From Vibrio xiamenensis (lineage in GTDB: Bacteria > Pseudomonadota > Gammaproteobacteria > Enterobacterales > Vibrionaceae), in the NCBI RefSeq assembly GCF_900100015.1, contig NZ_FNDD01000007.1, positions 120,649 to 184,648 on the forward strand: a DNA stretch of 64,000 nt, given 5' to 3'. The notes below the pieces were generated by a model. It was not told the origin of the DNA, searched no databases, and saw nothing but the letters and a program-made list of their open reading frames with translations. The translations under genes and the position numbers were made by a program. Positions 9,494 through 19,181 of this stretch are shown in pieces (position 1 is the first letter of the stretch; each line of letters starts with the position of its first letter).

Positions 9494-10495
9494 TTACTGC
9501 TGGTTAGACGCCAAAGCGGCTTCAATCAGATCAGAACCGATGTCTTTCTCAAATTTCTTCCACACAGGTTTCAGTGCATCAACCCATTGCTGACGCTGAT
9601 CGGCAGTCAGTTCACGCACTACACCACCCGCTTCAATCACGTATTGCTTGTTCTGCATTTCTACTTTGCTTGATTCGGCATTACGTGTTGCGGTGACTTC
9701 TTTCAAGATGGTCGCAAATTGATCGCGCACGTCTGTTGGCAAGTTGTCCCACCACTTAGTAGACGTCACGACGAGGTAATCCAAGATACCGTGGTTGGTT
9801 TCAGTGGTACCGTCTTGAACTTCAAAGAATTTTTTACCGTAGATGTTTGACCAAGTGTTTTCTTGACCATCGATAACTTTGGTTTGCAAACCGCCATACA
9901 CTTCCGCGAACGACATTTTTTGCGGGTTGGCACCAAGTTGCTCAAACTGCGCAACCAGAACGTCAGAGGCTTGAACGCGGAATTTCAGACCTTTGGCATC
10001 CGCTGGAACCACAATCGGTTTGTTGGCCGACATTTGCTTCATGCCGTTATGCCAAAACTCGAGGCCTTTAACGCCGCGGCGATTCATAGCATTTTTCAGC
10101 TTCACGCCAGCATCAGAGTTTTGGAAACGGTCAACAGCATCAACATCATCAAAAAGGAAAGGGAGATCGAAAAGACGGAACTTTTTGGTGAATTTCTCAA
10201 ATTTTGAAAGCGATGGCGCCGCAAGTTGGACATCACCGTTTAACATGGCTTCAAGTACTTTGTCGTCATCGTAAAGGGTTGAGTTTGGGAACACCTGCAT
10301 ACAGGCTTTACCATTCATCTCTTCATTGACACGCTTTTCCAATAGCGATGCCGCAATGCCTTTTGGGTGTTTGTCAGTATTGGTTACGTGACTGAACTTG
10401 ATGACGATTTCGCCCGGATCGCAACTATTGGCCGCAGCAGTAAAGCTGGTCAACGCGATGATCGAGGCAGACAGTAGGGTCAAAGACTTGTTCAT
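9494..10495 (-). CDS. dctP: TRAP transporter C4-dicarboxylate-binding protein DctP
   Basis: Periplasmic solute-binding protein that delivers C4-dicarboxylate to DctQM. The 333-residue precursor has a signal peptide ending about residue 22 (SFTAAA-NS). The mature part has the DctP fold: IVIKFSHVTNTDKHPKG at the N terminus, and the conserved GLKFRVQASDVLVAQFEQLGANPQKM with the arginine that binds the ligand carboxylate. It is the first gene of dctPQM. A sigma-54 type promoter about 55 bases upstream fits control by DctD. Confidence 0.95.
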   Translation of the reverse strand: MNKSLTLLSASIIALTSFTAAANSCDPGEIVIKFSHVTNTDKHPKGIAASLLEKRVNEEMNGKACMQVFPNSTLYDDDKVLEAMLNGDVQLAAPSLSKFEKFTKKFRLFDLPFLFDDVDAVDRFQNSDAGVKLKNAMNRRGVKGLEFWHNGMKQMSANKPIVVPADAKGLKFRVQASDVLVAQFEQLGANPQKMSFAEVYGGLQTKVIDGQENTWSNIYGKKFFEVQDGTTETNHGILDYLVVTSTKWWDNLPTDVRDQFATILKEVTATRNAESSKVEMQNKQYVIEAGGVVRELTADQRQQWVDALKPVWKKFEKDIGSDLIEAALASNQQ

Positions 10496-10550
10496 TATTA
10501 TTCTCCTTGTGAATTTTCAACTCATAACCTGAAGTTGACAATTAACAATA

Positions 10551-10568
10551 GAGCAACAATTAAGCCAA
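10551..10568 (-). promoter_or_regulatory. Predicted sigma-54 promoter of dctPQM
   Basis: On the minus strand TTGGCTTAATTGTTGC has the invariant GG and GC dinucleotides separated by exactly 10 bases (GG at 10565-10566, GC at 10553-10554), the -24/-12 pattern of RpoN promoters. It lies 55-70 bases before the dctP start. The nearby DctD homologue has the GAFTGA motif required to activate such promoters. The -24 box is imperfect (TTGGCTT rather than TGGCACG). Confidence 0.65.
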
Positions 10569-10713
10569 TTTTAACAAAAATAAAACAAACATTAAAAATC
10601 AATAGTTTAAAATAAAATCTATCGAACCAAGCAAATCATTGTTCTTAAAATGTAAATAAAATGGGTGGGAAATGACTCATCATTTCGGTGTAAATGGGTG
10701 GACTTCCGCCGAT

Positions 10714-10749
10714 AATAAAAAGCCCTTATCGGCAAATAGATAAGGGCTT
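10714..10749 (-). terminator. Terminator of the sugar ABC transporter operon
   Basis: An 11-bp inverted repeat AAGCCCTTATC / GATAAGGGCTT (10720-10730 and 10739-10749) with an 8-base loop, followed on the minus strand by UUUUUAUU. It lies 47 bases past the ATPase gene stop codon. Confidence 0.8.
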
Positions 10750-10795
10750 GGGAGAAGGAATGAAATTTGCCTACTTAACCACAACTGGCTTAGCG

Positions 10796-11908
10796 CTAGA
10801 ACTCGATACGCTGCTCAGTGTTGGCATCAAAAAACACCGCTTTAGATAAATCAAAATGCAGAGTCGCCATCTGACCGACTTGCGCGTCAAATTCCGGCGC
10901 CAATCTGCACGCGACTTCCTGATCATTGACCTTAATCATCGCAATGGTATCCGGCCCAGTTGGCTCAAGTACCTCAAGTTGAATATCCAACTGAGTACTC
11001 GCCTGTGAATCTGGATTTGGCGATTCGCTAATATGTTCTGGGCGCAAACCAATCACCACATTTTGGCCGTCTTGCCTGCGCATCGAATCTGGCAGGCGAA
11101 TGTGGTGCTCTTGATTGTGAGTACCTTTGACTTTGATGACCGGACGTTGCTGCTCGTCCAAATCAACCATGGTATGAATAAAGTTCATCGAAGGAGAACC
11201 CATAAACCCGGCGACAAACATGTTGTTGGGCTGATTGTAGATCTCTTTTGGCGTGCCGAGTTGCTGCAATTCGCCATCCTTCATCACCGCGATTCTATCG
11301 GCCAGCGTCATGGCTTCGATTTGGTCGTGAGTCACATACACAATCGTAGTATTCAGTTTTTGATGTAGGCGTTTGATTTGATGGCGCATCTCAACGCGAA
11401 GTTTAGCATCTAGGTTCGACAGAGGTTCGTCAAACAAGTAAAGCTTAGGCCTACGTGCCAGCGCGCGCCCCATCGCCACACGCTGGCGCTGACCACCGGA
11501 GAGCTGCGATGGTTTTCTATCCAGCAGATGATCAATTTGTAGCATTTGTGCCACGCGCTGAACTTCGGCTTCAATTTGCTCCGCTGGCATTTTGCGAATC
11601 TTAAGTCCGAATGCTATATTGCCGCGCACCGTCATATTGGGGTACAAAGCGTAAGACTGAAACACCATCGCAATATCGCGATCTTTCGGCTCAACTTGCG
11701 ATACGTCCACGCCATCGATCACTATCTCGCCGTCAGTAATGTTTTCAAGCCCAGCAATGGTGTTCATCAGCGTCGATTTGCCACAGCCCGATGGGCCAAC
11801 CAAAATCAAGAATTCTCCGGAATCAATACTGATATCAATGCCTTTTAGGGTTTCTTGCTCCGCTTTTGGATAGGTTTTGCGAATCTGTTTAAGTTCAAGT
11901 GTTGCCAT
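10796..11908 (-). CDS. Sugar ABC transporter ATP-binding protein (MalK/UgpC type)
   Basis: ATPase that powers the adjacent CUT1-type sugar importer from the cytoplasmic face. Over 370 residues there is Walker A GPSGCGKS at 38-45, the signature LSGGQ at 136-140, Walker B LYLFDEP at 156-162, and a C-terminal OB-fold regulatory domain from about residue 240 (GLRPEHI near 293). It closes the four-gene operon, following the second permease by 5 bases. By its partners it corresponds to the ATPase of the glucose/mannose transporter (gts type in Pseudomonas). By itself it could serve several sugars. Confidence 0.92.
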   Translation of the reverse strand: MATLELKQIRKTYPKAEQETLKGIDISIDSGEFLILVGPSGCGKSTLMNTIAGLENITDGEIVIDGVDVSQVEPKDRDIAMVFQSYALYPNMTVRGNIAFGLKIRKMPAEQIEAEVQRVAQMLQIDHLLDRKPSQLSGGQRQRVAMGRALARRPKLYLFDEPLSNLDAKLRVEMRHQIKRLHQKLNTTIVYVTHDQIEAMTLADRIAVMKDGELQQLGTPKEIYNQPNNMFVAGFMGSPSMNFIHTMVDLDEQQRPVIKVKGTHNQEHHIRLPDSMRRQDGQNVVIGLRPEHISESPNPDSQASTQLDIQLEVLEPTGPDTIAMIKVNDQEVACRLAPEFDAQVGQMATLHFDLSKAVFFDANTEQRIEF

Positions 11909-11913
11909 GATGA

Positions 11914-12771
11914 TTATCCTTTGACTGATCCAGCGGTTAAACCCCGGACAAAATACTTACCTGCCAATACGTAAACCACTAACGTCGGTAAGCCGGCGAT
12001 GATCGCAGCGGCCATGTCGACGTTGTACTCTTTTACGCCTGTGCTGGTATTGACCAAGTTATTGAGCGCCACGGTGATGGGCTGAGTCTCCGAACCGGAA
12101 TACACCACGCCGAACAGGAAATCGTTCCAAATCGCGGTGAACTGCCAAATGATGGTAACCATGATGATCGGAGTTGAAAGCGGCAGTAAGATTTTAAAGA
12201 AGATGGTAAAGAAACCCGCACCATCGAGTTTGGCCGCTTTCACCAACTCATCAGGAACGCTGATATAGAAATTGCGGAAAAACAGTGTGGTAAACGCCAA
12301 GCCATAAATCACGTGTACGACGACAAGTCCGGTGGTGGTGTTCGCCAGCCCAAGTCGCCCAAGCACCGCCGCCATCGGTAATAAAATCACCTGAAACGGA
12401 ATAAAGCAGCCAAACAGCAGCAAGCTAAAAAACAGGTTTGAGCCACGAAATTGCCATTTGGTGATCACGTAACCGTTAAACGCGCCAAGTAGCGTCGAAA
12501 TCAGCACCGCGGGTATCACCATCTGAAACGAGTTCCAGAAATAGCCTTTTACCCCTTCACATTTCACGCCAGTACAGGCACTGTCCCACGCTTTGTGCCA
12601 AGCATCGAATACCCACTCGTTTGGCAAACTCATCAAGTTACCGGCTTTAATATCTGGCAGCGTTTTAAATGAAGTTACCACCATCACCACAAGCGGCATC
12701 AAATAAACCAAACAGAAGAAAATCAGTCCGGCGTAAATCAATGCGCGCGAAAGCGTCATGCGTCCATTCAT
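11914..12771 (-). CDS. Sugar ABC transporter permease, MalG type
   Basis: Inner-membrane permease, 285 residues with six predicted helices. The EAA loop that contacts the ATPase is near [30 protein letters not shown] (about residues 175-205). An insertion with two cysteines, [15 protein letters not shown], lies in the first periplasmic loop and may form a disulfide. Its start overlaps the stop of the upstream permease by 4 bases (ATGA type), so the two are translationally coupled. With the MalF-type partner it forms the channel of a probable glucose/mannose importer. Confidence 0.9.
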   Translation of the reverse strand: MNGRMTLSRALIYAGLIFFCLVYLMPLVVMVVTSFKTLPDIKAGNLMSLPNEWVFDAWHKAWDSACTGVKCEGVKGYFWNSFQMVIPAVLISTLLGAFNGYVITKWQFRGSNLFFSLLLFGCFIPFQVILLPMAAVLGRLGLANTTTGLVVVHVIYGLAFTTLFFRNFYISVPDELVKAAKLDGAGFFTIFFKILLPLSTPIIMVTIIWQFTAIWNDFLFGVVYSGSETQPITVALNNLVNTSTGVKEYNVDMAAAIIAGLPTLVVYVLAGKYFVRGLTAGSVKG

Positions 12772-13691
12772 GATTTTTTCTCCCTCAGTTCCGAATACAA
12801 ATACGGCACCAAAATCGCCAATATTCCTGCCAGCATCATCATTGCGCTCGCTGCGCCAAGGCCGATTTGGCCTCGCGTAAACGAGTGGGCATACATAAAT
12901 AGCGCTGGTAAATCGGAAGAATAGCCTGGGCCACCTGCGGTCATCGCAGTGACTAAGTCAAAGCTCTTAATCGCAATGTGCGAGGTGATGATCACGGCAC
13001 TGAAAAATACCGGTCTGAGACAAGGAAGAATGATTTTCCAATAGATGGTTGGCAAACTAGCGCCATCGATTTGCGCCGCTTTGATGATCGAAGCATCGAT
13101 GCCGCGCAGCCCTGCGAGAAACATCGCCATAATAAATCCAGATGACTGCCATACCGCGGCAATCACTAAGGTGTATATCGCCATATCAGAATCGACTAAC
13201 CAGTCAAAACGAAACTGGCTAAAGCCCCAGTCATGCATTAATTTCTCAATGCCCAGACCTGGGTTTAATATCCATTTCCACGCGGTGCCAGTGACAATAA
13301 ACGACAGCGCCATTGGGTACAGATAGATGGTGCGAATCGCCCCTTCTTGGCGAATATTCTGGTCGAGTAAAATCGCCAAACCGACCCCCAATACCAAAGC
13401 GATCAGCATAAACAGCAGACCAAATATGGCCAAGTTGGTGATCGAGGTAATCCAGCGATCGTTTTCCATCAGTTTCTGGTATTGCACCCAACCTGCAAAA
13501 TTAAAACTGGGCAGAAAGCGCGAGTTGGTGAAAGACAGCGCCGCCGTCCAAAAAATGTATCCGTAAATACACACCACGGTCACCAGCATGGTCGGTGCCA
13601 TCACCAGTTTGGGTAAAAATCGCTGCAACCTGTCAGCCAAGGTGGGTGCAGGTGCAGACTTGGATTTGGAGGTGTTCACAATCGGCTCCAT
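12768..13691 (-). CDS. Sugar ABC transporter permease, MalF type
   Basis: The other half of the transporter channel, 307 residues. A cytoplasmic N-terminal tail (SKSKSAPAPTLADRLQRF) precedes six membrane helices. The EAA loop is near GIDASIIKAAQIDGASLPTIYWKIILPCLRP (about 195-225). It is separated from the binding-protein gene by 84 bases that contain a terminator-like hairpin. This is the common arrangement that lets the binding protein be made in excess over the membrane parts. Confidence 0.9.
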   Translation of the reverse strand: MEPIVNTSKSKSAPAPTLADRLQRFLPKLVMAPTMLVTVVCIYGYIFWTAALSFTNSRFLPSFNFAGWVQYQKLMENDRWITSITNLAIFGLLFMLIALVLGVGLAILLDQNIRQEGAIRTIYLYPMALSFIVTGTAWKWILNPGLGIEKLMHDWGFSQFRFDWLVDSDMAIYTLVIAAVWQSSGFIMAMFLAGLRGIDASIIKAAQIDGASLPTIYWKIILPCLRPVFFSAVIITSHIAIKSFDLVTAMTAGGPGYSSDLPALFMYAHSFTRGQIGLGAASAMMMLAGILAILVPYLYSELREKKS

Positions 13692-13720
13692 AACGAATCC
13701 TTACAACAAACGACAACAAT

Positions 13721-13757
13721 AAAAAGAGGCGCTGAGTTCCCCACAAACTCAGCCCTC
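13721..13757 (-). terminator. Intra-operon terminator/attenuator after the sugar-binding protein
   Basis: On the minus strand GAGGGCTGAGTT pairs with AACTCAGCGCCTC around a 7-base loop, with small internal mismatches, and is followed by UUUUUA. It lies between the binding-protein gene and the permeases. Partial termination here would lower permease expression relative to the binding protein. Confidence 0.65.
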
Positions 13758-13775
13758 TGGCGTTATTGGAGCAGA

Positions 13776-15023
13776 TTACATCGCGGCTTTAACGGCTTTC
13801 GCCAGTTGTTGCGCGGCCTGTTTTGGATCGGCGTTTTTGTCGTTGAAGAAGTTGGTCACGACGTCGTAAATCGCACCTTGTGCATAACTGGTGGTCGACA
13901 TACCATGCGCCATACTCGGCACTAGCCCACCCTGTTTAGCGGTTTTCTTAAAGGTGTCCATCGATGCCAATGCGCAACTATCGAATTTAGACATATCCAT
14001 ATCAAGACGAACCGGAATCGAACCTTTGTTTAAGTTGAACACCTCTTGGAAGTCTTTAGACAGGATGGTTTTCGCCAAGGCTTTTTGCGCTTTCTGGTTT
14101 TCGGCATTTTTCAGCTCAAAGAACGCAAAGCTATCGACGTTGTAAGTAAATTGATTGGCCGTACCTGGTGCTGGCGCGCAGATGTAATCTTGACCCGGAA
14201 CTTTACCTGCGGCGGTAAATTCGCCCTTCGCCCAGTCACCCATGATTTGCATTGCTGCATCGCCGTTGATGACCATTGAAGTGGCCACGTTCCAGTCACG
14301 ACCCGGCGAGTTATCATCGATGTAATCGTGCATTTTCTTAAATTGGGTGAAGACGTTGACCATTTTATCGCCCGAAAGCACGTCCATATCCAAGTCAACA
14401 AATGCTTTTACGTAGTCATCGCTGCCAAGGACCTCTAATGCCACCGCTTCAAAAAGCGTTGCGTCTTGCCAAGGTTGACCACCGTGCGCCAACGGAATAA
14501 AGCCCGCCGCTTTGATTTTGTCACCGGCAGCAAAGAACTCATCCAGTGTGGTGGGTACACTGACACCCGCTTTTTTCAATACTGCCGGGTTGGCCCACAG
14601 CCAGTTAACGCGGTGCACGTTGACCGGCACGGCGACGTATTCACCGTCCCACTTCATCACATCCGCAATCATTTTCGGCAAAATGTCATCCCAATGATTT
14701 TGCTGCGCAACATCATCAAGACTGGTCAGAAAGCCAAGGCCGCCCCACTCCTGAATATCATGACCTTTGATTTGCGCCGCAGACGGTGGGTTACCCGATA
14801 CCGCGCGAGTCTTAAGTACCGTCATGGCACTTTCACCGCCACCGCCAGCAACGGCGAAGTCTTTCCAAGTGTGACCTTGCTGCTCAAGCATCTGTTTTAG
14901 GACTGCAGCCGATTTGGCTTCACCGCCTGCCGTCCACCAGTGGAGAACTTCCACTTCACCCGCTTGCGCCGCGAACGCGCTGGATAATATCGACAGAGTT
15001 AATAGCGTTTGTTTAATTTTCAT
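13776..15023 (-). CDS. Glucose/mannose-type periplasmic sugar-binding protein
   Basis: Periplasmic receptor of the ABC importer, 415 residues with a signal peptide cleaved after about residue 21 (SAFAAQA-GE). The mature start [17 protein letters not shown] and the segment [14 protein letters not shown] closely match what I recall of Pseudomonas GtsA, the glucose-binding protein, rather than maltose-binding proteins. The two-component genes immediately upstream are also the arrangement seen around gts. Glucose or mannose is therefore the inferred ligand. It is the first gene of the operon, 132 bases downstream of the kinase gene on the same strand. Confidence 0.88.
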   Translation of the reverse strand: MKIKQTLLTLSILSSAFAAQAGEVEVLHWWTAGGEAKSAAVLKQMLEQQGHTWKDFAVAGGGGESAMTVLKTRAVSGNPPSAAQIKGHDIQEWGGLGFLTSLDDVAQQNHWDDILPKMIADVMKWDGEYVAVPVNVHRVNWLWANPAVLKKAGVSVPTTLDEFFAAGDKIKAAGFIPLAHGGQPWQDATLFEAVALEVLGSDDYVKAFVDLDMDVLSGDKMVNVFTQFKKMHDYIDDNSPGRDWNVATSMVINGDAAMQIMGDWAKGEFTAAGKVPGQDYICAPAPGTANQFTYNVDSFAFFELKNAENQKAQKALAKTILSKDFQEVFNLNKGSIPVRLDMDMSKFDSCALASMDTFKKTAKQGGLVPSMAHGMSTTSYAQGAIYDVVTNFFNDKNADPKQAAQQLAKAVKAAM

Positions 15024-15155
15024 TATTATCTTCCATGGTTTGGATTAGACCTTGAACGCTAAACGCTCAAGTTTCACGTTTTCGCTCAACAGTCTAACCA
15101 ATCTGCCATGGCGCACTGCAACAAACCGTAACTTACAAGTAACAATGTTGTTACA

Positions 15156-16604
15156 TTAGACTTCTAGGTTAGGCGGAATAAAGATTTGCGCTTGTAATCC
15201 ACCCTGTGGGCAATTGCTTAAAATGAGATCTCCACCAAGTCCGTGCAAAATGCTGCGACAAATCCCCAGCCCCAAACCGTGTCCTTGAGCGTCGTTGCTT
15301 AAGCGAAAATACGGCTCAAACACTTGCTCTAACTGTTTGGTCGGAATGCCCGGGCCGCGGTCGATAATGGTCACCACAACCCAATCTTGATTTTCGATGA
15401 GCGTAATCGTCGCGTGCTGGCCATACTTAATCGCATTGTCGATGACATTGCTCAGCACGCGCTTCATCGCCAGCGGTTTCGCCACCAGCGGCTCAATTGG
15501 CTGAAACTCAAACTCGACTCTGACTTGGCGCTGGTTATAAGGCTCAATCAAGGCAGATATCATGGCAACTAAGTCAATAAAGGCATTATTTTCATGCAGA
15601 TCCGTATCGCGAACACACTGCAGTGCGCCTTTGACCATCATTTCCAAATCATCGAGATCTTTATTAAATTTGTCGCGTTTGTTGCTGTCGTCGAGCAATT
15701 CCGAGCGCAGACGCAAACGGGTGATTGGGGTTTTTAAATCATGAGAAATGGCGGAGAACAGATGCTCACGATCCGCCACATAACGACGGATTCGACTCTG
15801 CATGCGATTAAACGCGCGGGTCGCCGTCACCAATTCACTGGCACCCTGCTCTTTAAGCGGCGGTTGGTCAATGTCCATGCTCATGTCATTGGCGGCGCGG
15901 GCTAAATTCTTTAGCGGCTTGACCTGGCGGCGCATCAATAAATAAGTCAGCAGCAGCAAAATCGAAGTTGAGAACAGCAAAAACAGCATTTGTTCGCGGT
16001 CGATGATGTTGTCATCTAGGGAAATGTACGGCGCAGGCAGCAGTGCCGCGATATAGATCCATTCATCAACCGCCAATTCAATTTGCACCACCAGCACGGG
16101 CGGGTCTATCGGTCCCAGCGTTAGAGTATGGTGCGCCCAAGATTTGGGCAGGTCTTTGAGATACAAGTCGTTACGCAGTAGGCGTAAATTCTCGGCTTTG
16201 GAGAAATCCACCTCCAGCGCCAATGCCTTAGGTAGTTTGTCTGCCAAAACCGATTTGATGGCCACAACCGAGGTACGTTTTAGCGGTGTATCGGCGATGG
16301 GGTCGACGTAGAGCGGCTCTTGGTTAAACGACACGAAAAATCGCGTGCCGCCCATGTTACGGATCTGGTCAAGGACAATATGGCGATAACCGAGCGGCAG
16401 CTTTTGAAAGAAGTTGACCGTTGACGCGAACATCACCGCCATGCTGGCAGAGGCAGCGCGAATACCTTCAAGCTCTTTTTGTTTTGATTCACTGTACCAA
16501 ATCGCCGTTGCGATCCCCTGCGCGCCAATAACGGCGATCAGCGTCAGCGCTAGTGTGCGCGCCACCAGAGAATTGGCCCACAAAGAGAGATAACGACGGC
16601 GCAT
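15156..16604 (-). CDS. Sensor histidine kinase (GtrS-like)
   Basis: Membrane histidine kinase, 482 residues. A first membrane helix spans about 15-35, a periplasmic domain about 45-200, and a second helix about 205-226. A HAMP region (RRQVKPLKNLARAANDMS) follows, then the dimerisation box with His288 (SAISHDLKTPITRL) and an ATPase core with GHGLGLGICRSIL near the end. Its ATG overlaps the TAA of the upstream regulator gene by one base. Position next to a glucose-type ABC transporter matches the GtrS/GltR pair of pseudomonads, so it probably senses a sugar or sugar acid in the periplasm. Confidence 0.9.
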   Translation of the reverse strand: MRRRYLSLWANSLVARTLALTLIAVIGAQGIATAIWYSESKQKELEGIRAASASMAVMFASTVNFFQKLPLGYRHIVLDQIRNMGGTRFFVSFNQEPLYVDPIADTPLKRTSVVAIKSVLADKLPKALALEVDFSKAENLRLLRNDLYLKDLPKSWAHHTLTLGPIDPPVLVVQIELAVDEWIYIAALLPAPYISLDDNIIDREQMLFLLFSTSILLLLTYLLMRRQVKPLKNLARAANDMSMDIDQPPLKEQGASELVTATRAFNRMQSRIRRYVADREHLFSAISHDLKTPITRLRLRSELLDDSNKRDKFNKDLDDLEMMVKGALQCVRDTDLHENNAFIDLVAMISALIEPYNQRQVRVEFEFQPIEPLVAKPLAMKRVLSNVIDNAIKYGQHATITLIENQDWVVVTIIDRGPGIPTKQLEQVFEPYFRLSNDAQGHGLGLGICRSILHGLGGDLILSNCPQGGLQAQIFIPPNLEV

Positions 16605-17335
16605 TAGGGGTGCTCGTAATTAACCGGCACCGTCAGCATATAACCGTTGCCACGCAGCGTTTTGATGTATTGCGGATATTTGACACTGTCACCTAAACGA
16701 TGACGCAAACGGCTCAATTGAACGTCGATACCACGCTCAAATGGCAGCGCTTCGCGCCCGCGTGTGGCGCATGAAATGGTGTCGCGATCCAGCACTTCGT
16801 TAGGGCGGCTCAAAAATAGCATCAACAACGTAAAATCACTGCCGGACAGATCAAGTGTCGTGCCGTGCTCCAAATGACTTAACTGATGAGAAATGGTGTT
16901 CAGCCGCCAATCACCAAAGACAATGTGCTGGGCAACCGCTGGCTGAGTTTCACCATGATTCACCTGACTGCGGCGCAGCACCGCTTTAATTCGTGCCACC
17001 AACTGACGCGGATTAAACGGCTTGGCAATGTAATCGTCCGCGCCTATTTCAAGGCCGATAATTTGGTCGGTCTCATCAGAAACCGCGGTGAGCATGATGA
17101 TCGGCACATTGGATTGGCGACGGACTTGCTGGCACAGCGCAAAACCGTCATCACCAGGCAACATGACATCAAGCAGGATCAACGCCGGATAGCCTTGGTT
17201 TTCAAGGCTGGTAAGCAAGCCGTCACCGTCTTTGACAGTAGACACTTGGTAGCCGGCTCTGGTTAAGTATTCGTCTAACAGTTCGCGGATGTCCTGATCG
17301 TCATCGACGACTAAAATCCGATTCTGAAGTGGCAT
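16604..17335 (-). CDS. OmpR-family response regulator (GltR-like)
   Basis: DNA-binding regulator of 243 residues. The receiver domain has an acidic pocket DDD at 11-13, phospho-acceptor Asp56 (LILLDVMLPG) and the conserved lysine in IAKPFNPRQL near 104. The winged-helix OmpR domain occupies about 140-240 (RGIDVQLSRLRHRLGD, then KTLRGNGYML). It is transcribed first and is translationally coupled to the kinase. Control of the downstream sugar ABC genes is inferred from position and from the pseudomonad GltR analogy. No operator could be defined by eye. Confidence 0.92.
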   Translation of the reverse strand: MPLQNRILVVDDDQDIRELLDEYLTRAGYQVSTVKDGDGLLTSLENQGYPALILLDVMLPGDDGFALCQQVRRQSNVPIIMLTAVSDETDQIIGLEIGADDYIAKPFNPRQLVARIKAVLRRSQVNHGETQPAVAQHIVFGDWRLNTISHQLSHLEHGTTLDLSGSDFTLLMLFLSRPNEVLDRDTISCATRGREALPFERGIDVQLSRLRHRLGDSVKYPQYIKTLRGNGYMLTVPVNYEHP

Positions 17336-17450
17336 TGCTCTATCCGATGTTCACATTTTCTTTACATAGTGTATCGGTAGAGCGGCCAGTTGATGATTGA
17401 TAAATCGATAAATTTTGAATGTCACACAGGAGTAGATCACATTTTCAGCA

Positions 17451-18926
17451 TTAGGACGAGCAGCTGATTTCCATCTTCTTACCCCAGCTTGGCGGCAAGT
17501 TGGCATAAACATCATGACTCGGTTGTTCATCGTATGGATTGGCAAGCAAAGCAGCCAAATGCTGCACTTCTGAATAGTCGCCTTGCTCGGCTTTATCGAT
17601 GGCAATCTGCGCCAGATAATTACGCAAAATGTACTTAGGATTCACTTTTCGCATCGCTAAGCAGCGCTGTTCATCACTGAGTAGCTCGCCTGCCCCATTC
17701 AGCTCCAAAGCCGCGCGTGCTAGGTAGCGCTCAAGCCAGGCACGTGCTCGGTCGCGATCAATAAACAAATCAATCACCGCTTGCGTGTCATCTTGGTCAA
17801 CACTGGATAGAGCGCGGAAAAAGCGCGTGTAGTCGGTGTGATTGTCAGCCAGTAGCGTAAACATGTCGTCGAACAGTTCGCTGTCTTGCGGCGCTGCGGA
17901 CACCAGCCCGAGTTTGCTGCGCATTTGCGCGCTGTAATAGCGGCCAAGTAGAGTTTCGTAGTTGGCGAGCGCTTGTTCGAGGTCTTGATGCTCAATCAGC
18001 GGCGACAAAGCATGCGCCAGCGCAGAGAGATTCCACAGTGCCACGCGCGGCTGCTGATCAAACGCATAGCGGCCTTGGTAATCTGAGTGGTTACAAATAA
18101 AACTCGGCTCGTAGTCGTCCAAAAACGCAAACGGCCCGTAATCAAATGTTTGGCCAAGCACCGACATGTTGTCGGTATTCATGACGCCATGAGCAAAACC
18201 ATACGCTTGCCACTTCGCAATCATCAATGCGGTGTTATCAACAATGCGCTCAAACATCGCCACATAAGGTTTGGCTTGGTTGCTAAGCTCAGGCCAATAC
18301 CACTCAATAACTTTATCGGCGAGCAACGTTAAATGGTCGATCTGATTGGTGTAAAAAAAGTGCTCGAAATGGCCAAAACGAATGTGGCTCGTCGCAGCGC
18401 GGATAAGCAGCGCGCCCGGTTCGGTTTTTTCGCGATAGACAGGCGTGTCACTGACTAACATGCCAAGCGCGCGAGTGGTTGCAATCCCAAGCCCTGACAT
18501 CGCCTCACTGCACAAGTATTCTCGAATCGTTGAGCGTAAAACCGCGCGCCCATCGCCCATACGAGAATAAGGCGTTAAACCCGCGCCTTTAATATGTAAG
18601 TCAAACACCTCACCATTTTGCGCGGTAATTTCACCGAGCAACAACCCGCGCCCATCACCCAAATCGGGGTTATACACTCCAAATTGATGACCGGCATATT
18701 TCATCGCAAGCGGCTGACACGGCGAAACAATCGCGTCACCACTCAGGGCTTGCTTTATCTCTGCATCTAAATGGGCCTCAGGGGCAAAACCCAATTGCAA
18801 AGCCAAAGGTTCATTCCAAGCAATAAAACGGCTATTTTCTAGTGGCGTCGGCGACACCTGCGAATAGAAAGCACTGGGAAGCGAAGCAAAACGGGTGGAA
18901 AGGCGAAGTGATGTCCAACTCGACAT
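17451..18926 (-). CDS. selO: Protein adenylyltransferase SelO (YdiU/UPF0061)
   Basis: Pseudokinase-fold enzyme that transfers AMP from ATP to protein Ser, Thr or Tyr residues, linked to redox control in E. coli. I use ATG 18926 ([10 protein letters not shown]), giving 491 residues; an upstream in-frame start exists but adds a cysteine-rich segment not expected in the family. Family landmarks are [20 protein letters not shown] (about 86-105), [19 protein letters not shown] (about 128-146) and [23 protein letters not shown] (about 248-270), the last containing the metal-binding Asn and Asp. It follows the regulator/kinase block on the same strand but is probably an independent unit. Confidence 0.93.
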   Translation of the reverse strand: MSSWTSLRLSTRFASLPSAFYSQVSPTPLENSRFIAWNEPLALQLGFAPEAHLDAEIKQALSGDAIVSPCQPLAMKYAGHQFGVYNPDLGDGRGLLLGEITAQNGEVFDLHIKGAGLTPYSRMGDGRAVLRSTIREYLCSEAMSGLGIATTRALGMLVSDTPVYREKTEPGALLIRAATSHIRFGHFEHFFYTNQIDHLTLLADKVIEWYWPELSNQAKPYVAMFERIVDNTALMIAKWQAYGFAHGVMNTDNMSVLGQTFDYGPFAFLDDYEPSFICNHSDYQGRYAFDQQPRVALWNLSALAHALSPLIEHQDLEQALANYETLLGRYYSAQMRSKLGLVSAAPQDSELFDDMFTLLADNHTDYTRFFRALSSVDQDDTQAVIDLFIDRDRARAWLERYLARAALELNGAGELLSDEQRCLAMRKVNPKYILRNYLAQIAIDKAEQGDYSEVQHLAALLANPYDEQPSHDVYANLPPSWGKKMEISCSS

Positions 18927-19079
18927 AAACATTCCATTAACAAACGAGCAATGACAGCACGCTAACACAGAATGGAAAGGTGGGTCTAGAGAAAGCCATG
19001 TACCGCGCTATGATTTATATGTCGGCACATAAACTCAAATAAGTGCACATGGCTTGATAAAAATGTCGGTTAAAATGGC

Positions 19080-19181
19080 TTAAATGAAAGCGAACACGCT
19101 CAGCATCGCGGCAAGTGAAAAAATGCAGATGCGACTAATAAGGCCAAATTCGGATGGGTGAATCATTTCTTGATGTTGCAT
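19080..19181 (-). CDS. Small single-helix membrane protein (33 residues)
   Basis: A 33-residue frame starting MQHQEMIHPSEFGL and ending in a hydrophobic helix (ISRICIFSLAAMLSVFAFI) that reaches the C terminus. I prefer this ATG at 19181 over the longer 81-residue frame because TAGGAG lies about 7 bases upstream, while the extra N-terminal residues cover a region with no protein-like character. It resembles in size the single-span small proteins found in enterobacteria and vibrios (YnhF- or CydX-like scale), but no specific family is recognised. It lies upstream of selO on the same strand. Confidence 0.5.
   Translation of the reverse strand: MQHQEMIHPSEFGLISRICIFSLAAMLSVFAFI

Larger units (their letters stand above)
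10496..10795. other. Intergenic region between the sugar ABC operon and dctP
   Basis: This AT-rich 300-base gap holds the dctP sigma-54 promoter near its left end and the ABC-operon terminator near its right end. Between them (about 10580-10700) lies the expected location of DctD upstream activator sites and an IHF site. I could not define these by eye. Confidence 0.5.

Noticed and set aside
14466..14900. A 144-codon plus-strand frame inside the sugar-binding protein gene.
   Set aside because: Shadow of a well-supported gene on the other strand.
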